A stretch of DNA of 64,000 nucleotides from Tetrastigma voinierianum (taxonomy: Eukaryota > Streptophyta > Magnoliopsida > Vitales > Vitaceae). Position numbers and translations under genes: made by a program. Below are positions 23,290 through 33,760 of this stretch, in pieces. Under the pieces are notes generated by a model that was given only the letters and a program-made list of their open reading frames with translations, did not search any database and was not told the DNA's origin. Location of the stretch: positions 1,116,001 through 1,180,000 of the forward strand of contig JAEQBH010000657.1 of assembly GCA_016808115.1 (NCBI GenBank), given 5' to 3'. Numbering within the stretch: the first letter of the stretch is position 1; every line of letters starts with the position of its first letter.

Positions 23290-23580
23290 ATTTAGTCCCA
23301 AGATTTTGGGACTTAATTTTCGAGACTGTTTTCGGACAGTCCATACTTAATTTTCATGAATGTTTCTAGACAGTCTGGACAAAATTTTAGGGAGTATTTT
23401 CAAACAGTCCGGACTAAATTTTTGGGACTGTTTTCAAACAGTCCGAACTGAATTTTCGGGAATGTTTTTAGAGCGATCCTAGGCCCGAATTTTGGGATTG
23501 TTGTCGGGCCAGTCCAGGACCGGAGTTTTAGGACTATTTTTCGGGACAGTCACGGGGCCCGATTTTTAAGACTCACAATG
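23290..23580 (+). repeat. about 40-bp tandem array with a hairpin core
   Basis: Seven to eight imperfect units of about 38-42 bp: 'attttngggactgttttcnnacagtcc'. The best copy has the 20-bp inverted repeat GGACTGTTTTCAAACAGTCC (near 23423). Other units are at about 23300, 23345, 23385, 23465, 23505 and 23545. Confidence 0.85.
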
Positions 23581-23709
23581 GCTGCTATTTTTTTTTTTTT
23601 CTGTGTTATTGCAAAAAAAAATTTGAATAACATGTTGGTTGTGTGAAAATCATGTTAATGCATGTTTATGGATGTATTGACATGGAATTTATGATGGATG
23701 TAAATTATA

Positions 23710-23809
<100 letters not shown>

Positions 23810-24763
23810 TCCATGTGTTGAAAATGTTGTGTAACATGTTATAGTATGAAATGACGTAATTACATTTCATATGCATGGGGACATCACGTCAAATTAAATT
23901 CACATTAATGTGCATAGTCTTGGTTATTCACCATTTTTTTGTGAATATTATAATAAAGCTCGGAAATGGGACAACGTCCAAAATTGAACTCAGTTTTTAA
24001 AATAATAATAATAAATTTGTGTGTTTTGGGTGAAGCAAGATCAGAGGTAGATCCCCCCTTCCTGGGTGAGACCCAAATTCTATTCTTGGTTGGAGCATAT
24101 GGATCGGCGATGAAAGTTCGAAAGTGTCGGAGGCGTGTGAGCTTGGTGAGACCCCGGAAATTCGGTACCCACAAAAACACACGGGATTCGATGAAATTAA
24201 ATAAATATTGGAGGGTTGTCCAATGGGTTAAGTCATTGGGTGAAACACCAATGACTGGTTTTCACACTTTGCATTTGCATGTGTGAGGGACTTGGTCAGG
24301 ACTCGGGTTATGGGCATGAGGAGTCTCATTTCATGCATAACACGAAATAATCCATATAGGATTGCATTTTATGTATGGAATGTATGTTTGCCATTGCGAA
24401 GGAGGCCGACATGTGGCCTTGAGTAACATTTTTGTAAAAGTGTTTTGTATAAAAGGATTTTTATAAAATTCTTTTGGACTATTGTATAAATAGTGGGTAT
24501 GTAATTATGGTAAGAGGGTCGTAATCGAACCTCTACAGACTGTAATTATTCATTTTCTTTTCATATTTTAGATTTAAATATGAATGAATGGAGTCCAATG
24601 AAGGACGTATGGAAAATGGTGCCAAGTAACTGGGGGTGTCCATGGGTGAAGTTGGTACGGTCTGGGCGATCTACCAAGACTTAGGTGCGAAATGACTCAA
24701 GAATGAGAAATTCCACGGGGTTAACGGGTTGTCAATGAGGACCCAGGAAGTGGGGGTGTCACA

Positions 24764-25050
24764 CTCTAAATCTGTATTCATACTACTGAAACCTTCCCTA
24801 AATCACCCTTTTTCCTTATATACCATAAATACACTGTCCCTAACTTAGAAAATCTCCAAAATTCATCCACAACCTATTTTAGCCCTAGAAAACTACCCTA
24901 ACCCATATTTTAACTTCTCTAAACTTCAGGATCATCCATCACGGTCCCAACCTTGCATCATCGAAGTACTCTCAAGAGCTTCTCTTCTTTTACTGTTGTC
25001 AAAGATGCTGATATGATCACTGGTATGGTTAAGGATTCCCCTAGATAAGC
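24764..25050. other. flank of LTR A, no gene
   Basis: Non-coding; C/T-rich like the sequence left of LTR A, so the two may be halves of one older sequence split by it. Confidence 0.35.
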
Positions 25051-26499
25051 ATACCTCAAGTGACTAGTGCTTAAGATTGTTCGGTGTGCTGAAGTATTCA
25101 GCGTAGGAGCTTATGTCGTCGAAGCACTATAACAATGCGTAAGGAGTCCACAGGTCATTTCCACAGGGAGTGGTTTCCTAGATGATCCTTAGGGATTGCT
25201 ATCCAATGAATGTGCAAATAAAGTAAAATCTGGGGGGTTTTGGTTGATTGATTTGTTAACCGATTAACTTAAAGAAGGGTGAATGATAAGATCATAAAGT
25301 TTCCACTCTTCTCCAACTAGGTAACACTCACCTCTCACTTACATTCTCATCTAGGAGCCATTGATGAAGGGTCTTTGATGGGGGATATAACTTTAAAATC
25401 TTTTGTAAGACAAAGAATAAATGAAAGATATCAAAACGATTTGATTAGACTCTTAAATTGCATTTGAGATCAAGCACAATGTGTACCAAGAATCTCTCGT
25501 TTACACGTTGTCAAGAAGATGCCAAACTAAGGTTTTATAAGAGTTTTAGCAAGTGTTTAATATCATACAAATTCAATTGAAGCATAAGAGAGGGACTGAG
25601 TGTTGTTACCTTGAAAGGGATGAGTTTCCACTGTTGAGAACCCTATCATGGAGGTTTAGAACTCCATTAAAACTGATAATTGATTCATAAATGTTGGAAC
25701 AATAATATTAAATGTGAATTGAGAAATATCACTTCAATTGCAAAGTTGAAATATTAAAAACACAGAGTTCCCTCAACGAGTACCAAGTTATATAACCGAC
25801 TGAAAGATTACAAATGTTCAAAACTAGGAACAAGAAGAAACTAGCTACTATACTCTAGAAAACCCTAGAACACATGAGAAAAACTCCAAAAATGAGAGCC
25901 CAAACCCTAGAACACGAACCCCCTTAATTTTGCTCTAAAGTGGGCTTAAATACAATCCACATTAGTGATCTCGAAGTAGGAACCAAAAGACGAGCATGCC
26001 CTTGCACCAAAATCGAAATTCCTCTTAAATCCTGCAAAGATCGCATTTCGGTACCGGTACCAGTTAGTGTGGTACGATACGAAACCTCAACGAGTTCTTG
26101 AGCGTAATGGGTACCGAGTACCACAACGATTTGGTACCGATACCAGACTCCACGAATCATAAACTATATCGCAGATATCGGTACACACAGTTGATACCGG
26201 TACCCAATGTCTCCACAATTGCCTAGCTTCACTTCATAGCTGTCCAGGAACCCTCTCGAGCATGGCACCAGGGTCGACGGTGATGATCTACGGTTAATCC
26301 TCTGAAACCAAATCGCTAAAAAATGTACCTGAAGCAGTGGAAGGGAGGAGGGGAGGGGAAGGAGGGGAAACATTGAACAACCTGCACACGCATAAAAACA
26401 ATAGAAAAGGTTAAAAGCACCTATTCTACACAAAATGAAAGCAAAACATGAGTTGAGGGGATTAAAAACCTATATAAATGTCGCACTTTTATGTATCCA
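25050..26499 (-). mobile_element. 3' LTR of the middle minus-strand Athila-like element
   Basis: On the minus strand the LTR begins at 26499 with TGGATACATAAAAGTGC. Directly before it is 'gggactagcaag...ggttgggaggtatt', a decayed polypurine tract placed like that of the right-hand element. Inside are a GGTACC array (26045-26220), 'aaccctag' words (25860-25910), and near 25150-25200 a phrase on the minus strand 'ccactccctgtggaaatgacc', which is typical of U5 in Athila/Tat elements. The left end at about 25050 is not resolved. Confidence 0.65.
26045..26220. repeat. GGTACC / GGTACCGGTACC motif array in the 3' LTR
   Basis: About eight exact or near copies in 175 bp: GGTACCGGTACC at 26050, GGTACGATACG at about 26072, GGTACCGAGTACC at 26109, GGTACCGATACC at 26133, CGGTACAC at about 26178, GATACCGGTACCC at about 26193. 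The core is a perfect palindrome without an internal CpG. Confidence 0.85.
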
Positions 26500-27007
26500 A
26501 AATACCTCCCAACCTACACTTGCTAGTCCCTAGTAAGATTTGAACTAGTAACACCTACCGACTATGAGGCTCAACAAAGTGCACTAAGGAGAAATCAAGC
26601 ATATCAAGATTCTCAAAAAGAGCAAACATGAACATAGTACTATAACTTAACAGAATATGCAACCACCTGAACTTTAATGAGCACCAACAGTCCCAAGTGT
26701 AGTAGACAAGAAATAACAAAGCTTTCACTGCACAAAAAGCAGGGCTCTCATATGAGGATCACGGATATTGAAATCGGAATGCCATGAAATCACCAAACTG
26801 GAATGAACTTCATTAAAAATGTAAACATTTCACCACAACCAATCAATCTAGCATGCATAGAATTCAATGAGGAACACCCTAAATAACTAAAATCAAAAAA
26901 GTCTTTTAAGCTTGTAATTACCATGGGTTACACAAATAAGGTTTACAGAAACAAAAAAGGTGTTGGCATGACATGGCTGAGGTCTCTACCCAATTGCCAA
27001 CACCATC
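26500..27007 (-). other. 3' untranslated region of the middle element
   Basis: Non-coding stretch between the extra ORF and the 3' LTR, with the polypurine-like tract at its left end. Confidence 0.5.
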
Positions 27008-28283
27008 CTATTCTAACCCAAGATACCACCACTCTTCTTCTACCTTCTCTCCATCCGAGGAAAATGCATCTTCGTCTACACAATCATCCAGCTCGTCAGA
27101 ATCCCCTTCCAAGTCAAGACTGGGGTCATCTACAACAACGGGCTCTCCTCGTAGAATGTGACTCTCAAGCTTAGAGAGCTTGTGGTCAAACTACTTTTGC
27201 TTCCCTAGGATGCATTTAAACCATCCTTTTATTCTACGCTCCATCCTTTTTAAAGGAGATGTACTCATCGTGACTGTGATCAAGATGATGATGGCCCGTA
27301 TAAATGGAGTGAGGATGTGCTAACTTAAGGCCCCAGGGAAGCTGCTCCTGCTTTTGCTTCAGGATGCTTCTGTGATGGGCCCCAACCTAGGAAGAACTCT
27401 TTTTTCTCTACTAAGACTCCTTATCCCGGCAGCTACCACCAAGTTTGTAACTAAGGTCGAGAAGGGGATGTGCCTGTTCTCAGTTATGGACCTCAAAAAA
27501 TCCCTCATTACATACATATCCCCAAAGCATAATCAATAATCTTCCCATTCATTACCTCATACAGGAATTGAATTTCCTCCTTGCTTGGTAGCTTCTTCTT
27601 TCCTTTTGGCCTGATCATACTGTGAATGACCTTATTCATTAATGCATATTCAAGATTTAATTTCCTCGGAGTAAACTCTTTGCGCATAAAACCCCCCATA
27701 GGTATCGGGTTGGTGCACATGGTGTTTGCGAACAAATTTGCATCAAACCTTGTAATAGCCCTAAGTGGGTAAGGCATGTCATGTGTGCTAGAGCGAGCGT
27801 AATGCAGCGATCTAGCAATCAAATCAGGGCTGACCAGTAGTTGCTTCCCTGAGACTGTAGTCTCCAAAAGGGGATTTACATTCATATTCTCCCTCAAGTT
27901 GGAGTAAAATTCCCTGATGATGGATGGTAGATAGGCTTTTACTTCCTCACCAATAAACTGCAAATTCTGATCATGAATAACTGCACGAATAAGATGAGTA
28001 AAAAGAAATGTTTCAATTTTCATTCCCCGCTCACAATGGAAACCTCATCTTTCAACCGACCGACTCCATTTCACTCGGATTCCGGGGATTCAGAAAACAT
28101 AGCCTCAATCTCTTCATCTTCGCTTTCACTTTCTTCCTCGCTTTTCGATGAATGGCCTTTTCGCTTCCCCTTTACCCTTTTCGTGGTTTACACGACGGGC
28201 CTTCTTTAAAAGCTCGCCCATAGAAGAGTCGGTGGCCTTTCCTTTTCCCCTCAGGTTCTTTCGATCTCACCATAGATATGGCC
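27008..28283 (-). pseudogene. extra ORF ('putative plant transposon protein'), nearly complete relic
   Basis: The best-preserved coding trace in the window, about 425 codons with a few frameshifts. It starts near 28283 with a lysine/arginine-rich N-terminus ('MVRSKEPEGKRKG'), which suggests nuclear import. The central part from 28023 reads 'MKIETFLFTHLIRAV', 'AYLPSIIREFYSNLRENMNV', 'VSPDLIARSLHYA' and 'KEEIQFLYEVMNGKIIDYA', the pattern of the domain annotated as putative plant transposon protein. After a shift it continues to about 27350 ('FSTLVTNLVVAAGI'), and the C-terminus (27185-27008) is strongly acidic ('DDPSLDLEGDSDELDDCVDE') ending at a TAG at 27008. The function of this family is unknown. 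It sits between integrase and 3' LTR, downstream of a GGTACC array. Confidence 0.7.
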
Positions 28284-29880
28284 AAGATAGAGAATACTGC
28301 AAGAATGGCCCACACACACACAAAAATCTCCCGCAAACCTATCTCCAGCATTATTGGACTCACCCTCTCCAAGTCCTTCAAAACTTTCCTCCCCATACCG
28401 TTCATAGCAAGCACAATAACCAACCAAGAACATAAAGCCACAACCCAAAGCCAACCAAAATAATCCATACTAACCATAGTGCAAAACAAATCAGATTGCT
28501 CAAGCTTTTGAGGTTTAGAATCACTTTACCCATGTTCATCGCGTAAAGAGCCTTTGACTCACCAAAGTGAGTTGATGGGTGAGGAATAAAAGCTAGGTCT
28601 AAGGTTTTCAGACATGGAGTGGTCAGGAGAGTGATTCGTGAGAAAGAGAGGTTGGGGTGGTTATTTTTTTTGAGGATTTGAGGAGATGAAAGGGTTCAAA
28701 TATAATGGGGAAGGAAGGGAATTAGAGGCTTTATTTCAAGTTTGCAAGAGGAAAAAAAAACTTCTCAAGAAGCCCACTTACAGAAGCCTGGCATCAAGAT
28801 CGTTTAATGAGGTACTACACCACTCACGGCATCGCATCAATTTTCCAAATGGGCTTCCGCATTTGGCATCGATTAGTGGCAATGTTCACTTGGTACCGCC
28901 ACTTTTTATCCTCTCTTTCTAAGATCGGGTATTCAATTAGGTGTGGTACTCGGGTACCACCGCAAAAATTCCACCACTACTTTTTGATTTTTGCAATGTA
29001 CACTCACTTCAGACCGCCTTCAAATCCCTCCCAAACCGACTTGTGCTTGCTCAATTGTATACTAAACTCCCTTGTCACCTTCACACTTACTTTGGAACCA
29101 TCCTTTCTCAAAGTGATTAAGAATCCAGAACTGGCAACTCAAGGCTCAACAAGGGTTCAAATGACAACTCAGCATGATTTAGAAGTTTAAAAGAGAAAAT
29201 ATGGCCTAATATCATCTTTCAACTACGTATGGATGTTCCACAAAGAATAAGATGCATGCATTTGACATGGGAATGCTAAAATGCATAGGCTGAAGCAATA
29301 AGCAAAAATGAGATTGGGAAAAGAAATCGGTGACTTGTGTAAATTATGAATGAGAATGATACAAGTTAAGATGGACTCTGGAGAACATAAAAGAATTGAG
29401 TGAATATGGTCCCAAATATGAAAAAAAAAAAAAGTTTTGTGCATGCTTGCTATTGTGTATGTGTAATGAAACTATATAGAGTCATACATAAGGTCATGTT
29501 GTCGCATACTTCAAAGGTCAAGTACCATTCTCAAGAAAACCGAAAATCGAAAAAAAATGTGTGCACTTAACCCCCTAAGAACACTGAATTAAACCCAATA
29601 GCATGCACTTAAGTGGCTCTAAACACTAGTGTATGCACCCCCACCACGGAAATAAGCATTGCCCTCAATGCATTGAAGGATACACACCACAGACTATAAG
29701 AAAGGGCCAAAAATACTAGTTTCCATTGGGAGAAAAGAGGTAATGTTACATAAGGGTCATACTCTCCTTTATGAAAAACACAAAAAAAAAAAAAAGGAAC
29801 TAAATGAATAAAGCATAAAGAAATGCATGAAAAAGAAAAGAAAAGTTATATACAAAGGGTAAGACAGAGATTACGCTGAA
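28284..29880 (-). other. region between integrase end and extra ORF
   Basis: Long leader with the GGTACC motif cluster at 28805-28975. Apart from that it is non-coding, with A-runs at 29420 and 29780 and no recognisable domain. Confidence 0.5.
28805..28975. repeat. GGTACC motif cluster upstream of the extra ORF
   Basis: Copies GGTACTACACC (about 28809), GGTACCGCCAC (about 28892), GGTACTCGGGTACCACC (about 28943). Fewer and looser than in the LTR of the same element, but the same motif. Confidence 0.6.
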
Positions 29881-30275
29881 GGGACATCCCCGTAGACCGG
29901 ATCTACCAGTTCCTCAATACTCTCCTGGTAGTCGAAGTTTTCTAGAAATGGCTTTAAGCGTTGACCATTAACTTTAAAGAGTTTCCCATTCTCCGGATTC
30001 TCAATCTCCACTGCGCTATATGGGTGATCTATCTTGACTATGAAAGGCCTAGTCCATCTAGAACGGAGTTTACCTGGAAAGATGTGTAATCGAGAGCTAT
30101 ACAGCAGTACCTTTTGGTGAGGTTCAAAGGCCTTCCTTACGATGTGTTCATATTTATGGGAGAAATGACTTTCTTTGTAAATTCTCGAAATTTAGCGTAC
30201 ATCTACACCTCAATTCATCTAGCTCGTTCATTTACAGCATCCACTGTTTACCTGCCTTAGCCAAATCAAAATTAA
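29878..30275 (-). pseudogene. integrase C-terminus fused to protease by deletion
   Basis: The minus strand reads 'NFDLAKAGKQWML' and 'MNELDELR', the integrase phrase before the C-terminal domain, then 'QKVLLYSSRLHIFPGKLRSR' and 'NGKLFKVNGQRLKPFLENFD', the end of Athila integrase. It directly follows protease, so RT, RNase H and most of integrase are missing. The deletion joint lies near 30270-30290, in 'RV.DEEAVKTLNFD'. Decayed by stops. Confidence 0.8.
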
Positions 30276-30850
30276 GAGTTTTAACGGCCTCCTCGTCTTA
30301 GACTCTTAACTTCAATTCTCACTTTTGCACATCAATCATAGTCCTGCCAGTTGCTAGAAATGGTCTACCCAATATAATGGGTATCTCCTTGTCTTCCTCC
30401 ATGTCTAACACTTTGAAATCAACTGGGAAGATAAAGTTATCTACCTTTATTAGCACATCTTCTATCACTCCACGTGGATGTTTCAATGATCTATCCACCA
30501 GCTATAGAGTGACAATCATAGGTCTAGCTTCACCTAGTCCCATCTGTTTGAAAATAGATAGAGGCATGAGATTAATACTATCTCCCAAGTCACATAAGGC
30601 TCTCTTGAAGATCAAGTTCCCTATCTTACATGGGATTGTAAAACTGCTTGGATCCTTTAGCTTCTACAGTAGTTTCCTCTACAGGATAGCACTACATTCC
30701 TCGATAAGGTTCATTGTCTCAAAATCTTATAACTTTCTTTTTCTTGACAGTATATCTTTCATAAATTTGACATAGTTGGGCATCTGTTCCAATGCATCTG
30801 CAAACGAAATGTTGATGTGCAATTTCTTAAACACTTCCATGAATTTGGTA
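30276..30850 (-). pseudogene. retroelement aspartic protease relic, minus strand
   Basis: Reading leftwards: 'QFTKFMEVFKKLHINISFAD' and 'MPNYVKFMKDILS' before the protease, then 'SSFTIPCKIGNLIFKRALCD', the catalytic region 'CDLGDSINLMPLS' (about 30555-30590; the usual motif is DLGAS, so the Ala is Asp here), 'SLKHPRGVIEDVLIKVDNFIF' and 'EIPIILGRPFLATGR' (about 30350). Clear Athila-type PR. Stops are present in several places. Confidence 0.85.
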
Positions 30851-30949
30851 AACTGCTTGTCCAATTTATTCTTCTTCAAACACTGAGGATACGGAACTGG
30901 TATAGAGATTTCATCTATAACTGCCTATTTCTCCGTCTCTTTCCTTGCA

Positions 30950-32320
30950 TCTTGTCTCTCTGCTGGCTTCTTCTCTTAGGGCTGCTCCCCTTACATCTAA
31001 TGTTTCGAGCTGGTATGGTCTACCTCCACAATTTCCACTTCCTTTACCACTAGTGGTTTCCCTTGTACTGTTAGTTCTCTACCAGTTCTCAAGGTGATGG
31101 CTTTAACATGTTCTTTGCCTTCACCTCTCGAGTTTATCTATGAATTGCTTGGCAAAGAACCTTGTTGCCTCTGAGTCAACAGAGTGGCCATTTGGCCCAT
31201 TTGCATCTCCAAGTTCCTCAACTGTGTTGCCTGGTTATTTAGTTTGGTTGACTAATTCTGCATATTTTCCTTTGTTTCATTCATAAAGGTCAGATAGAAG
31301 TAAGCATTCAGCTGCTTCCAAGTCCAATTTTTTTCGCTAGCTGTTTGTTCATCAGTGGTGGCACATTGTTCTGATTATTCCTCCATCTATAGTTATGATT
31401 GCTCTTATTATTACACCAACCTTGGCCCTAGTGATGGTTCTGATTCTGATAGTTGTTACCCCCATACTGACCCTATTGTTGCGGCTGGTTAAATCTCGAC
31501 ACATACTATGCTTGCTCTATTATCATTTGGTCTGATTGGCAATTTATAGTACTATGTTGTCCTCCACATGATTCGCACATCTCCCAAGGGTTAGTTTGGA
31601 TAGCATTTACAACACCTTGCTACCTTTGCATCTGTTTGGTGAGTTATGTGACATGATTTACCAAATTGCTTAGAACCTCTATGTCCACACCTCCCACAGC
31701 CTTCCTCGGTATCAACTTATCCTTGGGCCACTAGTTACTATTAGTAGCCATATCCTCTAGAATTCCATATGCTTGATATGTAGTCTTCTTCATCAAAGAG
31801 CCCCTTGCTGAGGCATCTATAACTGTTCTAATAGAATCACTCGCATCGCCAGTAGTGCTGTACGGACTTCGCATCCATTTCACCGATGTGGATTACCCTC
31901 TCTAACAGCTTCATGAAATCTCTCCTAGGTTTTTTCAGCTAAATTCTCCTCCAATTGTCTAAAAGTGTTAATCTCTGCACCAAATTATGCAATCTTTTGA
32001 GGGTGGGAAAACTTAATGAACTGAGATCAAATCATTCCATGAGGTATCGGGAATCTCGTGGTCAAGCTCATTAACCAATGTTTAGCCTCATCACCCAAAA
32101 GCTGAGCGAACACCAGTCTAAGCGCTCGTTACTCCATTGTATTTGACCATGTCGCATACCTTAATGAAGTTTTCTAGATGCTTGTTCGGATTCTCACTTG
32201 GCAACCCGTGGAACTAGATACTCAAGCATCCGGTAGGTTACTGTCAATTTAAAGTTGTTCGCCAGACGGGTGGTCTTCGTGATAGCAACTCGAACAACCA
32301 AAGGCGGTAAAGCAAACTCT
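30950..32320 (-). pseudogene. gag relic with zinc knuckle, Athila-like, minus strand
   Basis: Reading leftwards: 'NPNKHLENFIKVCDMVKYNG' (about 32130-32190), 'GDEAKHWLMSLTTR' (32055-32100), 'AEINTFRQLEENLAEKT' (31935-31985), all in the retrotransposon Gag domain. A CCHC zinc knuckle follows near 31545-31585, 'CESCGGQHSTINC', which binds RNA. The glutamine/asparagine-rich stretch 'RFNQPQQ.GQYGGNNYQNQ' (about 31430-31500) follows, then the linker to protease. Many stops. It begins about 450 bp from the primer site at 32781. Confidence 0.85.
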
Positions 32321-32780
32321 TCTAGCAAAGATAAAAATATTCATCATCATATAAATGGCCCGGGAGCATAGTTCCTACCATTACTTATTCATTCCCATTC
32401 ACCTCATTCCCTCGCCCTTATCTGCTCTTCCTAATTCTACATGACTGCAACATTCCTAAGTAGTTCTTTAATCTCTACGTAATCGGTTTAGGTTCTTTCT
32501 GGCTCAAGATCGAATGGGAGTAGTTCACCTTGACCTCGTCTTCACATGCACTCACATCAACCTTTACTGCAATCACACACATAAACAACAGAGACTAAGT
32601 TACAAGCACTCATGTAACAGAATAATTAAAAAAAAAAAAACAAATCCAGAGTAATATCTGTTCATCACTAACAACACAAAACTTCTCGCAATACGCCAAA
32701 ACTTAATAACAGCACATGGGGTGTAAAATCGTGTTAAAACGTAGTCCGCACGCCGCAAGCATACGCGCCGAGGTTACATA

Positions 32781-32799
32781 AGGCAACGGCCACCAATCA
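32781..32799 (-). other. decayed primer-binding site, minus strand
   Basis: On the minus strand TTGGTGGCCGTTGCCTTA resembles TTGGCGCCGTTGCCGGG (tRNA-Asp) with a few differences. It lies between the LTR end (about 32801) and gag, as expected. Confidence 0.65.
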
Positions 32800-32800
32800 A

Positions 32801-33760
32801 TGCTCCCACAAGGAGCAAAGGAATACTAGAATCGCTCAAAATATTATCCGGATCTCAAATTCGAGTGAATTATAACTAATGTAAATAAAAGCTAACCCTA
32901 AAGTATTTGCTAACTCAATTAATGAAGACTAGGGTTTTGCCTCCCCCTGCTACACTCAATGGATTATAATCTAGATGAAATTTCTCATTCAATACACTAA
33001 TAGATTCACGCTAGCAGGTTGATCGTGCCTACGAGATATCCTCTCTTGAGGTATATTTGCCTATCTCGCTAGTAGGGTTTATTGCATCTCTGCATCAACT
33101 CTAGACTCCGAAATGCTTGAATGATTAAATACTAATTACCACACTTAGAACCAGGAGATCTCTACTCTCCAATTGACCAAGTGTTGCTCTACTCGAATCC
33201 CCGGGAGTCTTTATCTCTCGATCTCAGATTCCCAACAAGAGCAAGATAATGTTGGCTAAACACCATCATGTAAATTAATCACATAAGATAAAGCAAGTCG
33301 ACATTAGATCCATTAATATACTGAATGAAATGGAATTAATGATTAATCCATATGAATGTAGCAAGGGTACAACAAAACCCTAGAAATAAATCTAGAACAT
33401 CATATCATTCATTACAATCATAAAGTTTTCAATCATTAAGTTTTCGAGAAAGAAAATACAAATACAAGAGTGCACACGAACTCTTGATTCACGCCTGTGT
33501 TGTCCTCTCCCCTCTCCTCCTCTCTTCCATTCGTCCTCCCCCCTTTTATTTGATATTCTCGCTTATAAAGTCCCGGCAACGTCACAACGTCACAACATTG
33601 GGCTGATGAAGATGGACACGTCGTCTGTCCTCAACATCGCGACGTTGGAGCTAGGCTCTCCATTCTTCTTCTCCATGCCTCCAGAAAGCCTCCAAATGCC
33701 ACCATTTTCCTTGAAATGCACAAGAAGCCGAGTATCAAAAATAAGGTGATAAACACACTT
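32801..33760 (-). mobile_element. 5' LTR (inner part) of the gag-bearing minus-strand element
   Basis: LTR part next to the primer site. It contains 'aaccctag'-type sequence and, at 33575-33650, a small AACGTCACAACG / AACATCGCGACGTT cluster. It continues at 35581-35645 beyond an inserted solo LTR. The whole LTR would be about 1.03 kb. Confidence 0.7.
33575..33655. repeat. AACGTCGCGACGTT-type motifs in the 5' LTR
   Basis: Three to four variants: AACGTCACAACG, AACGTCACAACATT, and AACATCGCGACGTT at about 33632. It is the same motif as at 6360-6620 and unlike the GGTACC motif of the 3' LTR at 25050-26499. Confidence 0.75.

Noticed and set aside
30377..30775. 132-residue plus-strand frame
   Set aside because: Antisense of the protease relic with catalytic motif on the minus strand.
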